The notes under the pieces were generated by a model. That model ran no database searches, was not told the origin of the DNA, and worked only from the letters and a program-made list of their open reading frames with translations. 64,000 bases of DNA from Streptomyces sp. 71268 (GTDB lineage: Bacteria > Actinomycetota > Actinomycetes > Streptomycetales > Streptomycetaceae): NCBI RefSeq assembly GCF_029392895.1, contig NZ_CP114200.1:5239001-5303000 (forward strand), in the 5' to 3' direction. This document shows, one piece after another, positions 33,761 to 42,799 of this stretch (position 1 is its first letter; the number at the start of each line of letters is the position of its first letter). Both the position numbers and the translations under genes were made by a program.

Positions 33761-34387
33761 TCAGGCGGCCAGGTGCGCGGCGGGGGTGGTGGCCGCCGTG
33801 GCGATCCGGCGCAGGGCGCCCGCCGCGTCACACGGGTGCGCGCCGAGGCCGGTCTGGCGGGCGATGATGCCCCGCTCGGCGCGCAGCAGGCGCAGTCCGC
33901 GACGTAGCAGATAGGGCACCGGCTTGCGGCCCTCGCGGAGGTCGCGCACCAGCCGGCGGCGGAAGGTGGTCAGCGGGCGGCCGGTCAGGCACAGCGCGTC
34001 GGCCAGCAGACCCAGCTCCCGGCACCGGTCGATGATCTCCGCCGCGAAAATGCCCTCGGCGACGCACAGCGGTGCGCCCTTCAGGGCGAGGCTGGCGCTG
34101 CCGGTGCGCGAGCTGGTGGGGATGTCGTACAGCGGCACCTCGGTGCGGCCCGTGCGGCACAGCGTGCCGATGGCCGCGACCGCCGCGTCCGCGTCCCAGG
34201 ACAGCGGGGAGTCCCAGTCGGCACCGCCGCCGTCGGGGAGCGCTGGCAGGGACGGGTCCGTGGCCTCCTTGTAGAAGTCGTCGAGGTTGAGCACGGGCAA
34301 CCCGCTGCGGGCGGCCAGGGAGGACTTCCCCGAGCCCGACGGGCCGGCCAGCAAGATCACGCGAGGATACGAGGGAGGCGCTGTCAC
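33761..34387 (-). CDS. P-loop kinase, uridine kinase-like
   Basis: A 208-residue nucleoside-kinase-like ATPase. The P-loop is ILLAGPSGSGKSS at the N-terminus, then LNLDDFYKEATDPSLP, DWDSPLSWD and the LCVAEGIFAAEIID strand, the same order as in uridine kinase. It may phosphorylate uridine or another nucleoside, in keeping with the many nucleoside genes around, but the length and C-terminal half are not standard. GTG 34387 is chosen because the P-loop starts 8 residues later; the frame runs back to 34519 without family features. Confidence 0.82.
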   Translation of the reverse strand: MTAPPSYPRVILLAGPSGSGKSSLAARSGLPVLNLDDFYKEATDPSLPALPDGGGADWDSPLSWDADAAVAAIGTLCRTGRTEVPLYDIPTSSRTGSASLALKGAPLCVAEGIFAAEIIDRCRELGLLADALCLTGRPLTTFRRRLVRDLREGRKPVPYLLRRGLRLLRAERGIIARQTGLGAHPCDAAGALRRIATAATTPAAHLAA

Positions 34388-34686
34388 GGGACACCAGTGT
34401 GCGGCATGGGGCCGAACGAGGGACCCCCTGGGCAGGCGAGTGGTTGCCCGCCGACCGCTTTGACTTCCGTGCGTGTCCGGCCGGTGACGCTGTACCGGAG
34501 GAAACTGGCAGGCGCACATGGCCTCACGTACGGGTGACGGGCAGGCCCCCGCGTCGCGCGGGTTGGCGCGCGGGGCTGGTCGTCACGGCTGCCGGCGCGG
34601 CCCTGGCGGCCGGCGGCGCGACGCGCGCGGTGGCTCCGGCTGATCCGCACGCGGCGATGTGGGGCCCGTGGCGGGGCCGGGCGTAC
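34388..34686. other. Intergenic region without a recognised gene
   Basis: About 300 bp lie between the kinase start and the terminator of the aldehyde dehydrogenase operon. A plus-strand frame through it has a hydrophobic patch (AGLVVTAAGAALAAGGA) but no start signals, and it runs on antisense through the dehydrogenases. I see no gene. Confidence 0.5.
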
Positions 34687-34720
34687 GGGCGGGGCCGGGG
34701 CTTGTGCCCCGGCCCCGCCC
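34687..34720 (-). terminator. Strong terminator of the deoC-ALDH operon
   Basis: A perfect 15-bp stem, GGGCGGGGCCGGGGC (34687-34701) and its complement (34706-34720), encloses loop TTGT. It lies 27 bp past the stop of the short aldehyde dehydrogenase gene. Confidence 0.88.
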
Positions 34721-34746
34721 GCGCGTCGCCCGTCAGGGCCGACGGC

Positions 34747-35631
34747 TCAGACGCCCATCGGATGCCAGACGGTCTTGGTCTCCAGCAGGGCGAGCATCCG
34801 TTCCGTGCCGGGGTCGGCCAGCCAGTGGTCGCCCTTGGCCGTGTCCCCAGGCTGTGGACGAAGGACGCGCTTGAGGTTGTCGGCCGCGGCCCGCTCCAGC
34901 TCGACCACCAACTCGCCGGGCGCGCCGGCCAGGTCGATCGCGTTGACGTCCTGGTGGGCGGCGAGCGGCGGGCCCAGCTCGGCGGCCCGGCCCGAGAGGA
35001 TGTTGACCACACCGCCGGGCAGGTCGGAGGTGGCCAGCACCTCGCCGAGGGACAGGGCGGGCAGCGGCGCCCGCTCGCTGGCGACCACCACGACCGTGTT
35101 GCCCGTGACGATCGCCGGGGCGATCACCGACACCAGGCCGAGGAAGGCGGAGTCGGTCGGCGCCAGGACCGCGACCACGCCGGTCGGCTCGGGCGTGGAG
35201 AGGTTGAAGTACGGTCCGGCGACGGGGTTGGCCGCGCCGGCGACCTGGGCCACCTTGTCGGACCAGCCCGCGTACCAGACCCACCGGTCGATCGCCGCGT
35301 CCACCCGCGCCGCGGCCTTCTTGGCCGACACACCGTCGGCCGCGGCCACCTCGGCGGCGAACTGCTCGCGGCGGCCCTCCAGCATCTCGGCGACCCGGTA
35401 GAGGATCTGGCCCCGGTTGTACGCCGTCGCGCCCGACCAGGGGCCGAACGCCTTGCGGGCCGCGACGACCGCGTCCCGGGCGTCCTTGCGGGAGGAGAGC
35501 GGGGCGTTCGCCAGCCATGCGCCCTTCGCGTCGGTCACCTCGTACACCCGTCCGCTCTCGGACCGGGGGAACTTCCCCCCGACGAACAGCTTGTAGGTCT
35601 TGAGCACGCTCAAGCGGTCAACAGTGGACAT
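34747..35631 (-). CDS. Short aldehyde dehydrogenase homologue without catalytic Cys
   Basis: A 294-residue protein covering only the coenzyme-binding part of the aldehyde dehydrogenase fold (LFVGGKFPRSESGRVYEV, FGPWSGATAYNRGQILYRVA, GVVAVLAPTDSAFLGLVSVI, TGNTVVVVASERAPLPA, LPGGVVNILSG). Family members have about 480 residues. Here the ELGGK Glu motif and the catalytic Cys domain are absent, and PWNFP is replaced by PTDSA. It ends cleanly before a strong terminator, with codon use like its neighbours, so it looks like a stable gene rather than decay. The start overlaps the full-length enzyme's stop by 1 bp. It may act as a partner subunit of that enzyme. Confidence 0.85.
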   Translation of the reverse strand: MSTVDRLSVLKTYKLFVGGKFPRSESGRVYEVTDAKGAWLANAPLSSRKDARDAVVAARKAFGPWSGATAYNRGQILYRVAEMLEGRREQFAAEVAAADGVSAKKAAARVDAAIDRWVWYAGWSDKVAQVAGAANPVAGPYFNLSTPEPTGVVAVLAPTDSAFLGLVSVIAPAIVTGNTVVVVASERAPLPALSLGEVLATSDLPGGVVNILSGRAAELGPPLAAHQDVNAIDLAGAPGELVVELERAAADNLKRVLRPQPGDTAKGDHWLADPGTERMLALLETKTVWHPMGV

Positions 35632-37112
35632 CAGCGATCGCCCTCCGGGCTCGTCGTTCCGGCGCGGTCGCCCCGCGGGCCCGCCGGGGCGAGGTACGCC
35701 TCCAGGCCGTGCCGGCCACCCTCGCGGCCGTAGCCCGACTCCTTGTAGCCGCCGAACGGCGACGTCGGGTCGAACTTGTTGAAGGTGTTGGACCACACGA
35801 TGCCCGCGCGCAGCTTGCTCGCCATCCACAGGCTGCGGCTGCCCTTCTCGGTCCAGATGCCGGCCGAGAGGCCGTACGGGGTGTTGTTGGCCTTCTCCAC
35901 CGCCTCGGCCGGGGTGCGGAAGGTCAGCACCGACAGGACCGGGCCGAAGATCTCCTCGCGGGCGATGCGGTGCGCCTGCGTCACGCCCGTGAACAGGGTC
36001 GGCGCGAACCAGTAGCCCGTGGACGGCAGGTCGCACGCCGGCGCCCAGCGCTCGGCGCCCTCCGCCTCGCCGGCCTCGGCGAGCGCCGTGATCCGGGCGA
36101 GCTGCTCGGCGGAGTTGATGGCGCCGACGTCGGTGTTCTTGTCGAGCGGGTCGCCGACGCGCAGCGTGGCCATGCGCCGCTTGAGCGCGTCCAGCAGCTC
36201 GTCGGCCACCGACTCCTGCACCAGCAGCCGCGAGCCCGCGCAGCACACGTGGCCCTGGTTGAAGAAGATGCCGTTGACCACGCCCTCGACGGCCTGGTCG
36301 ACGGGGGCGTCGTCGAAGACGATGTTGGCCGCCTTGCCGCCCAGCTCCAGCGTCAGCTTCTTGTCCGTGCCGGCCACCGTGCGGGCGATCTGCCGGCCGA
36401 CCTCGGTGGAGCCGGTGAACGCCACCTTGTTGACGTCCGGGTGGGCCACCAGCGCGGCGCCGGTCGAGCCGTCGCCGGTGAGGATGTTGACCACGCCGCG
36501 CGGCAGCCCGGCCTGGCGGCAGACGTCGGCGAAGAACAGCGCGGACAGCGGGGTGGTCTCGGCCGGCTTGAGCACCACCGTGTTGCCGGTGGCCAGCGCC
36601 GGGGCGATCTTCCAGGCCAGCATCATCAGCGGGAAGTTCCACGGGATGACCTGCCCCGCCACGCCCAGCGGCCGCGGGTTCGGGCCGAAGCCCGCGTGGT
36701 CCAGCTTGTCGGCCCAGCCCGCGTAGTAGAAGAAGTGCGCGGCGGTCAGCGGCAGGTCGGTGTCCCGGGACTCGCGGATGGGCTTGCCGTTGTCCAGCGA
36801 CTCCAGGACGGCCAGCTCGCGCGAGCGCTCCTGGATGATCCGGGCGATGCGGAAGAGGTACTTGGCGCGCTCGGAGCCCGGCAGCGCCGACCACGGGCCG
36901 AACGCCCGGCGGGCCGCCCTGACCGCCCGGTCCACGTCCGCCTCGCTGGCGTGGGCGACCTCGGAGAGCACCTCCTCGGAGGCGGGCGCCACGGTCTTGA
37001 AGACCTTGCCGTCCGCCGCCTCCTGGAACTCGCCGTCGATGAAGAGTCCGTAGGACGGCGCGATGTCCACCACCGCGCGGGACTCGGGTGCGGGTGCGTA
37101 GTCGAAAGCCAT
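35631..37112 (-). CDS. NAD-dependent aldehyde dehydrogenase
   Basis: A full-length 493-residue dehydrogenase. It has the coenzyme-site motifs VIPWNFPLMMLAWKIAPALA and VAFTGSTEVGRQI, the general base in LTLELGGKAANIV, the catalytic Cys in FFNQGHVCCAGSRLL, and EEIFGPVLSVLTF with SPFGGYKESGYGREGG at the C-terminus. It begins 5 bp after the deoC stop and overlaps the short homologue by 1 bp, so deoC-ALDH-short ALDH form one operon. Since DeoC releases acetaldehyde, oxidation of acetaldehyde to acetate is the most likely job. Confidence 0.93.
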   Translation of the reverse strand: MAFDYAPAPESRAVVDIAPSYGLFIDGEFQEAADGKVFKTVAPASEEVLSEVAHASEADVDRAVRAARRAFGPWSALPGSERAKYLFRIARIIQERSRELAVLESLDNGKPIRESRDTDLPLTAAHFFYYAGWADKLDHAGFGPNPRPLGVAGQVIPWNFPLMMLAWKIAPALATGNTVVLKPAETTPLSALFFADVCRQAGLPRGVVNILTGDGSTGAALVAHPDVNKVAFTGSTEVGRQIARTVAGTDKKLTLELGGKAANIVFDDAPVDQAVEGVVNGIFFNQGHVCCAGSRLLVQESVADELLDALKRRMATLRVGDPLDKNTDVGAINSAEQLARITALAEAGEAEGAERWAPACDLPSTGYWFAPTLFTGVTQAHRIAREEIFGPVLSVLTFRTPAEAVEKANNTPYGLSAGIWTEKGSRSLWMASKLRAGIVWSNTFNKFDPTSPFGGYKESGYGREGGRHGLEAYLAPAGPRGDRAGTTSPEGDR

Positions 37113-37117
37113 CTGTC

Positions 37118-38116
37118 TCAGTCCACCGTCACGTAGTCGGGACCGGAGTAGCGCCCGGTGCTCAGCTTCTGGCGCTGCATCAGCAGGTCGTTCAGCAGGC
37201 TGGAGGCGCCGAAGCGGAACCAGTCGGCCGACAGCCAGCGCTCGCCCAGTGTCTCGTTCACCATCACCAGGTACTTGACGGCGTCCTTGGTCGTCCGGAT
37301 GCCGCCGGCCGGCTTGACGCCGACCTGCACGCCGGTGGTCGCGTGGAAGTCGCGCACCGCCTCCAGCATCAGCAGCGTCACCGGTGGCGTGGCGTTGACC
37401 GCCACCTTGCCGGTCGAGGTCTTGATGAAGTCGGCGCCCGCGAGCATCGCGAGCCAGGAGGCGCGGCGCACGTTGTCGTACGTCTGGAGCTCGCCGGTCT
37501 CGAAGATGACCTTGAGGTGGGCGGCGTCGCCGGCCTCGGAGCCGGCCGGGCGGGCGCACGCCTGCTTGACCGCCCTGATCTCCTCGAAGACCTCCATGTA
37601 CCGGCCGGAGAGGAAGGCGCCGCGGTCGATCACCATGTCGATCTCGTCCGCGCCGGCCGCCACCGCGTCCCGCGTGTCGGCCAGCTTGACCGGCAGCGCG
37701 GCGCGTCCCGCCGGGAACGCGGTGGCCACCGAGGCGACCTTGACCCCGGAGCCGGCGACGGCCTGGCGCGCGGTGGCCACCATGTCCGGGTAGACGCAGA
37801 TGGCGGCGACCGGGGGCGCCCCGTCGCCGGGGCGCGCGCCCTTGGCGCCGAGGGCCCGGACCTTGCCGGGGGTGTCGGCACCTTCGAGTGTCGTCAGGTC
37901 GACCATCGAGATCGCCAGGTCGATGGCGTACGCCTTCGCCGACGTCTTGATCGAGCGGGTGCCGAGCGTCGCGGCGCGGGCGTCGAGGCCGACCGCGTCG
38001 ACCCCCGGCAGGCCGTGCAGGAAGCGGCGCAGCGCGCCGTCGCTCGCGGTCACGTCCGCCAGCGACGCCAGGCGCCGCGCGGCTTCGTCGCCGTATGCGG
38101 GAACTGTGGTGGGCAT
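37118..38116 (-). CDS. deoC: Deoxyribose-phosphate aldolase
   Basis: A 332-residue class I aldolase cleaving 2-deoxyribose-5-phosphate to glyceraldehyde-3-phosphate and acetaldehyde. Key stretches are VAAICVYPDMVATA, VKVASVATAFPAG, DEIDMVIDRGAFLSG, LKVIFETGEL and the Schiff-base Lys motif ADFIKTSTGK. The length fits the larger actinobacterial and animal type rather than the 250-residue E. coli type. ATG 38116 is chosen since the operator and -10 lie just upstream; the longer frame to 38206 runs through them. Regulated by the CTACGCGCGTAG site and co-transcribed with two aldehyde dehydrogenase genes. Confidence 0.95.
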   Translation of the reverse strand: MPTTVPAYGDEAARRLASLADVTASDGALRRFLHGLPGVDAVGLDARAATLGTRSIKTSAKAYAIDLAISMVDLTTLEGADTPGKVRALGAKGARPGDGAPPVAAICVYPDMVATARQAVAGSGVKVASVATAFPAGRAALPVKLADTRDAVAAGADEIDMVIDRGAFLSGRYMEVFEEIRAVKQACARPAGSEAGDAAHLKVIFETGELQTYDNVRRASWLAMLAGADFIKTSTGKVAVNATPPVTLLMLEAVRDFHATTGVQVGVKPAGGIRTTKDAVKYLVMVNETLGERWLSADWFRFGASSLLNDLLMQRQKLSTGRYSGPDYVTVD

Positions 38117-38128
38117 GGTCACCAGGCG

Positions 38129-38147
38129 AGCATATCTACGCGCGTAG
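38129..38147 (-). promoter_or_regulatory. Operator CTACGCGCGTAG and -10 of deoC
   Basis: The perfect palindrome at 38136-38147 is followed on the minus strand by -10-like TATGCT (38129-38134). It starts 20 bp upstream of the deoC ATG. This is one of four such sites in the window, all at nucleoside genes. Confidence 0.8.
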
Positions 38148-38233
38148 CAGCCTGTCACCCCCGCGAATCGACGCAGTTTTTCGATGCCGTAACGCAACGT
38201 CCGCATTCCGGAGCGTCGGGCACAATCGGGCGC

Positions 38234-39295
38234 ATGACGAGTCCGGACCCCTCCTCCTCACCCGCGCGGCCGGAGTCCGCCGCCGGCGCGCGGCCGGAGC
38301 CGCCCGAGCCGACCGGCGCGGACCGGCCCGCCGGCACGGCCGACCGGTCGGACCCCGCGGGCACCGCGAACCCGGCAGATCCCGCGGCCGCCACCGCCCC
38401 AGCCGACCAGGCCGGCCAGGCAGACCAGGACGGACGGCCTGAGAAGCCGGGGCAGCCCGGGAAGCCGGGGCAGCGCGCCGAGTCCGAGCAGGCCGTACAG
38501 CGCGCGAAGCCCGAGCGGACTGAGCGGCCTGAGTCGCCCGCGCGGACCAGGCTGACCAAGACGCCCCGTGCCACCGCCGGGTCCGGGGCGGCCGGCGCGG
38601 GGCGCGGCGCCACCCGATCGGGTCAGAGCGCCCGGCCGGCGGGTCGCCCGGCACCCCCGCCGCAGGACGCGGGCGCGGACGCGGAGGTGTACGAGGACCG
38701 GGTCTACCGTTCCACCGGCGCCATGGCCACCGGCGTGCTGCTGCTCGTGCTCGGCGCCTGGCTCGGCGGCGACGCGCTGGTCCGTGGCGAGGGACGCACA
38801 CCGTGGCTGTCCCTGTCCGGGCTGCTCCTCGTGGTGCCGCTGGTGGTGGCGTTCACGCTGCGCCCCGCGGTGTTCGCGGGCGCGGACCGGCTGCTGGTGC
38901 GCAACCCGTTCCGTACGATCACGCTGCCCTGGCAGTCGGTCGAGGGGGCCCGCGCCGGCTACAGCAGCGAGGTGCTGGCCGACGGCCGGAAGTACCAGCT
39001 CTGGGCCATCCCGGTCTCGCTGCGGCAGCGCAAGCGCGCCTCGCGGCAGCAGGCGCGCGCCGCCGCCGAGGACGTGAGCGGGCGCGCACCGGTGGGCGTC
39101 CGGCGCGGCGACACGCTGGCCGACTCCGGCCGCGCCCCCTCCGACCAGGCCATCGACGACATCCGCGAGCTGGCCGAGCGGCACGCCACTCGGCCGAGCG
39201 CCCAGGGCCAGCCGACCGCGCGCTGGGCGTGGGAGGTGCTGGCACCGGCCGCGGTGGGCGCGGTGCTGTTGATCGTCCTGGCCAGCACGGGCTGA
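38234..39295 (+). CDS. PH-domain membrane protein with long disordered leader
   Basis: A 353-residue protein. Residues 1-150 are Pro/Ala/Glu/Asp-rich with repeats such as ADPA, GQPGKPGQ and ADQAGQADQ, probably disordered. Then come two hydrophobic helices (ATGVLLLVLGAWLGGDALV and SLSGLLLVVPLVVAFTL), a bacterial PH-like domain (VFAGADRLLVRNPFRTITLP, WQSVEGARAGYSSEVLADGR) and a C-terminal helix. Such proteins are conserved beside deoC in Streptomyces as I recall. No enzyme activity is expected; membrane localisation is clear, function unknown. The ATG at 38234 is in the short gap divergent from deoC. Confidence 0.82.
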   Translation: MTSPDPSSSPARPESAAGARPEPPEPTGADRPAGTADRSDPAGTANPADPAAATAPADQAGQADQDGRPEKPGQPGKPGQRAESEQAVQRAKPERTERPESPARTRLTKTPRATAGSGAAGAGRGATRSGQSARPAGRPAPPPQDAGADAEVYEDRVYRSTGAMATGVLLLVLGAWLGGDALVRGEGRTPWLSLSGLLLVVPLVVAFTLRPAVFAGADRLLVRNPFRTITLPWQSVEGARAGYSSEVLADGRKYQLWAIPVSLRQRKRASRQQARAAAEDVSGRAPVGVRRGDTLADSGRAPSDQAIDDIRELAERHATRPSAQGQPTARWAWEVLAPAAVGAVLLIVLASTG

Positions 39296-39378
39296 TCGCG
39301 GCCGTACGCGCACGCGTGGGGACCGGCCCGAGTCACCCGACCCGGGCCGGCCCCCACGGCGTACCGCCGGCCCGAACG

Positions 39379-41133
39379 TCAGATGCCGGCCGCCGTGGCC
39401 AGGTCGCGCTTGACGGCCGCCAGCACCTCCCGCGCGTGGGCGCGGGCCCCGGGGAGCGCGTCGGGCGCGGCCACCGGGAGGACGACCTCCAGGTAGCACT
39501 TGAGCTTGGGCTCGGTGCCGCTCGGCCGCACGATGACCCGGGCCGACTCGACGCCGGAGCCCGCGCCGCCGGCCAGGTGGTAGCGCAGCCCGTCGGTGGG
39601 CGGCAGCGCCTCGGAGCCCTGGGACAGGTCCTGGGCCGAGGTGACCGGCAGCCCGGCGAGGTCGGTGGGCGGCTGCGCGCGCAGCCGCTCCATGGCCGCC
39701 GCGATCACGGACAGGTCCTCGACCCGCACCGAGAGCTGGTCGGTCGCGTGCAGGCCGTGCGCGAGCGCCAGCTCGTCCAGCAGGTCGACCAGCGTCCGGC
39801 CCTCCGCCCTGAGCCCCGCCGCCAGCTCGGCCACGAGCAGCGCGGCGGTGATGCCGTCCTTGTCGCGCACGCCGGCCGGGTCCACGCAGTAGCCGAGCGC
39901 CTCCTCGTACGCGTAGCGCACGCCGTCGACGCGGGCCAGCCACTTGAAGCCGGTGAGCGTCTCGGCGTACGGCACGCCGGCGGTGGCCGCGATCCGGGAC
40001 AGCAGCGACGAGGAGACGATGGTGGTGGCGAAGGTGGTGTCGGTCGCGCTCTGGCCAGCCCGGCCCGTGCGCACCAGGTGCGCCGCGAGCAGCGCGCCGA
40101 CCTCGTCGCCGCGCAGCATCCGCCAGCCCGCGGGCTCCTCGGGCGCGGGCACGGCCACGGCGCAGCGGTCGGCGTCCGGGTCGTTGGCGATGACGAGGTC
40201 GGGGGCGGCGTCGGCGGCGGCCGCGCGGGCCGTGGCGAACGCGAGGTCCATCGCGCCCGGCTCCTCCGGGTTGGGGAACGCGACGGTCGGGAAGTCCGGG
40301 TCGGGCTCGGCCTGCTCGGCGACGACGGTGGGCGCCGGGAAGCCGGCGCGCGCGAACGCGGCGGTCAGGGTTTCCCGTCCGACCCCGTGCAGCGGCGTGT
40401 AGACGACGCGCACCGCGCGCGGCGAGCCCTCGGTCAGCACGCTGGTGGCGCGCTCCAGGTACGCCTCGACGACGTCCTCGCCGGCGATCTCCCAGCCGGC
40501 GTCGGGGCGGGGCACCGCGTGGACGCCGGCGACCGCGGCGATCTCGGCGGCGATCTCCGCGTCGGCCGGCGGGACGATCTGCGAGCCGCCACGGGAGGCG
40601 GTGCCGGCGACGCCGTCGCCGAGGTAGACCTTGTAGCCGTTGTCACGGGGCGGGTTGTGGCTCGCGGTGACCTCAACGCCGGCGACCGCGCCCAGGTGCC
40701 GGATGGCGAAGGCGAGCACGGGCGTGGGCAGCGGGCGCGGCAGCAGCACCGCGCGCAGCCCGGCGCCGACCATGACGGCGGCGGTGTCGCGGGCGAAGTC
40801 GGCGCTGCGGTGCCGGGCGTCGTAGCCGATGACGACCAGCCCCGGCCCGGGCTGGCCGCCGTCGGCCTGGGCGTCCCGCGCGGGGCGTTGCCGGTTCAGG
40901 TAGCCGGCCAGGCCGGCGGCGGCCCGGATGACCACCGCGCGGTTCATCCGCATCGGGCCGGCGCCCAGTTCGGCGCGGAGCCCGGCGGTGCCGAACTGGA
41001 GCGTGCCCGCGAAGCGCGCGGCCAGCTCGTCGCCCGCCCCGGCCTCGACGAGGTCCGTCAGCTCCTGCCGGGTGTCCGGGTCGGGGTCGTCCGACAGCCA
41101 GGCCCGGGCTTGGGCGATCAGTTCGTGCTGCAC
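39379..41133 (-). CDS. Phosphosugar mutase, probable phosphopentomutase
   Basis: A 584-residue alpha-D-phosphohexomutase of the PGM2 type. Motifs are FGTAGLRAELGAGPMRMN, the phosphoserine loop VEVTASHNPPRDNGYKVY, metal-binding NDPDADRCAVAV, sugar-recognition GFKWLA and the phosphate-binding RPSGTEPKLKCY. Annotation pipelines call these phosphomannomutases, but PGM2-type enzymes often act on ribose-1- and deoxyribose-1-phosphate. It lies beside the purine nucleoside phosphorylase and near deoC, with no other phosphopentomutase in view, so it is the best candidate for converting deoxyribose-1-phosphate to the 5-phosphate. It is downstream of the phosphorylase gene on the same strand, 242 bp away. 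Confidence 0.9.
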   Translation of the reverse strand: MQHELIAQARAWLSDDPDPDTRQELTDLVEAGAGDELAARFAGTLQFGTAGLRAELGAGPMRMNRAVVIRAAAGLAGYLNRQRPARDAQADGGQPGPGLVVIGYDARHRSADFARDTAAVMVGAGLRAVLLPRPLPTPVLAFAIRHLGAVAGVEVTASHNPPRDNGYKVYLGDGVAGTASRGGSQIVPPADAEIAAEIAAVAGVHAVPRPDAGWEIAGEDVVEAYLERATSVLTEGSPRAVRVVYTPLHGVGRETLTAAFARAGFPAPTVVAEQAEPDPDFPTVAFPNPEEPGAMDLAFATARAAAADAAPDLVIANDPDADRCAVAVPAPEEPAGWRMLRGDEVGALLAAHLVRTGRAGQSATDTTFATTIVSSSLLSRIAATAGVPYAETLTGFKWLARVDGVRYAYEEALGYCVDPAGVRDKDGITAALLVAELAAGLRAEGRTLVDLLDELALAHGLHATDQLSVRVEDLSVIAAAMERLRAQPPTDLAGLPVTSAQDLSQGSEALPPTDGLRYHLAGGAGSGVESARVIVRPSGTEPKLKCYLEVVLPVAAPDALPGARAHAREVLAAVKRDLATAAGI

Positions 41134-41375
41134 GGTGGTTCCGCCTCTCGCGTGGGGGTCGCGTCCTTCGAAATGCCGGCTCGGGCGCCGGTTCGGGGCG
41201 CCACAGGGCGCGTGCGGGCGAGCCTACGAGCAACGGCCGGCCTCGGCCGGTACGGGTACGCCACCGGGCCCGGCCCGGCCCCGGGCCGCCCCGGGCGCGC
41301 GCCCCCGAGCCGCCGCCTGGGGCGGGTCCGCCGCGGGCGGGCCCGACCCGAGCCGGCCGGGCCCGGGGTGTGCGC

Positions 41376-42221
41376 TCAGAGCTTGCCGAGCATCTGGCTC
41401 AGCAGGCTGCCCATCCGGGCGGCCGAGTCGCGGCCGGCCTGGAGGACCTCCTCGTGGTTGAGGGGCTCGCCGGTCATGCCCGCGGCGAGGTTGGTCACCA
41501 GCGAGATGCCGAGCACCTCGGCGCCGGCCTCGCGGGCGGCGATGGCCTCCAGCGTGGTGGACATGCCGACCAGGTCGGCGCCCATCGTGCGGATCATCGC
41601 GATCTCGGCGGGCGTCTCGTAGTGCGGCCCGGGGAACTGGGCGTAGACGCCCTCCTCAAGCGAGGGGTCGACCTGCTGGCACAGGGCGCGCAGCCGCGGC
41701 GAGTACAGGTCGGTGAGGTCGACGAAGTTGGGGCCGACGATGGGGGAGGTCGCCGTGAGGTTGATGTGGTCGCTGATCAGCACCGGCTGGCCGACCCGCA
41801 TCCCGACCCGCAGCCCGCCGCAGCCGTTGGTGAGCACGACGGTCTTGCAGCCCGCGGCGACGGCGGTGCGCACGCCGTGCGCCACGGCGGCCACGTCCCG
41901 GCTCTCGTAGTAGTGCGTACGGCCGAGGAAGACCAGCGCGCGCTTGTCGCCGATGCGGTACGAGCGGACCGTGCCGGCGTGGCCGGCGACGGCGGGGGCG
42001 GGGAAGCCGGGCAGCTCGGTGACCGGGAACTCGTGGTCCGCGGTGCCGAGCGCGTCGGTGGCGGGCACCCAGCCGGAGCCCATGACGAGCGCGACGTCGT
42101 GGGTCTCGGCGCCGGTGAGCTCGCGCAGGCGTGCGGCGGCGCCGTCGGCGGCGGCGAAGGGGGTCTGGCCGCCGGCGTGGAGCGGGCCGCCCTGGATGTC
42201 CGAAGAAGCTGATGCGTTCAC
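41376..42221 (-). CDS. Purine nucleoside phosphorylase
   Basis: A 281-residue trimeric-type phosphorylase cleaving inosine, guanosine and deoxy forms. Motifs are [12 protein letters not shown] (phosphate), [65 protein letters not shown] and VTNLAAGM (the Asn giving 6-oxopurine preference). GTG 42221 lies 7 nt after a -10-like TACCCT, so the mRNA is probably leaderless; GTG 42227 is also in frame. The longer frame to 42974 covers the promoter and is rejected. Regulated by the shared palindrome, it takes inosine from add. Confidence 0.94.
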   Translation of the reverse strand: MNASASSDIQGGPLHAGGQTPFAAADGAAARLRELTGAETHDVALVMGSGWVPATDALGTADHEFPVTELPGFPAPAVAGHAGTVRSYRIGDKRALVFLGRTHYYESRDVAAVAHGVRTAVAAGCKTVVLTNGCGGLRVGMRVGQPVLISDHINLTATSPIVGPNFVDLTDLYSPRLRALCQQVDPSLEEGVYAQFPGPHYETPAEIAMIRTMGADLVGMSTTLEAIAAREAGAEVLGISLVTNLAAGMTGEPLNHEEVLQAGRDSAARMGSLLSQMLGKL

Positions 42222-42228
42222 GCGCACG

Positions 42229-42258
42229 AGGGTAACCGGTAATCCCCTACGCGCGTAG
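42229..42258 (-). promoter_or_regulatory. Operator CTACGCGCGTAG and -10 of purine nucleoside phosphorylase
   Basis: The palindrome at 42247-42258 lies 12 bp upstream of minus-strand -10 TACCCT (42229-42234). It covers the region between the -35 and -10 positions and is identical to the add and deoC sites. Confidence 0.8.
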
Positions 42259-42361
42259 ATGCGTTTGCGACGATGTGCGGACCAGTGGCCTGGTTCGGTC
42301 CTTACTGGCCCGTACGAAACCGCTGTGACCTGCGGTAACACTGCTCCGGCCGGGCGGGGGC

Positions 42362-42799
42362 TCAGCAGGGGCGCTTGCGCAGCTCCATCACGTAGTCGTG
42401 CGGTGCGCCCGCCGACTCCGCGGCGTCCGCGATCTCCCCCAGATGGCGGGCCGACGGCAGCCCGCCCTCGTACCCGTTGAGCACGTACAGCCAGGCGCTC
42501 TCCTCGCCGTCCAGAGTGTGCACCCGCATGCGCGCCCGGCGGTAGATGTCGAGCCCCACGCCCTCCCAGCCGTCCAGCGACTCCTCGTCCATCGGGGCGA
42601 TGTCGTAGAGGGCGACGAAGACCTGCGAGCCGGGCACTTCGACCAGCGTCGGCAGCGCCCCCTCCCAACCCATCTGCTCGCCGCCGAAGGTGAGTCGCCA
42701 GCCGGAGAGCCAGCCGGTGCCGCGCAGCGGCGAGTGCGGGGCGCGGCGGGACATCAGCCGCGCGTCGAGGTTGCCGGCGTACGCGGCGTAGAGCGACAT
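42362..42799 (-). CDS. Gamma-glutamylcyclotransferase-like protein
   Basis: A 145-residue protein of the AIG2/GGCT fold. It has the N-terminal substrate loop ([12 protein letters not shown], a variant of the Y-G-S-N motif), then [20 protein letters not shown] and [20 protein letters not shown]. Relatives cyclise gamma-glutamyl amines or act on related amides; the substrate is unknown. The start ATG is at 42797-42799. It appears to be transcribed alone, upstream of the phosphorylase on the same strand. Confidence 0.82.
   Translation of the reverse strand: MSLYAAYAGNLDARLMSRRAPHSPLRGTGWLSGWRLTFGGEQMGWEGALPTLVEVPGSQVFVALYDIAPMDEESLDGWEGVGLDIYRRARMRVHTLDGEESAWLYVLNGYEGGLPSARHLGEIADAAESAGAPHDYVMELRKRPC

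Noticed and set aside
33511..33914. Reading frames through the G-run repeat after sigQ
   Set aside because: They encode only repetitive Gly/Arg/Glu peptides reflecting the DNA repeat, in more than one frame.
34399..35733. Plus-strand 444-codon frame with a hydrophobic patch
   Set aside because: It runs antisense through two aldehyde dehydrogenase genes and has no start signals.
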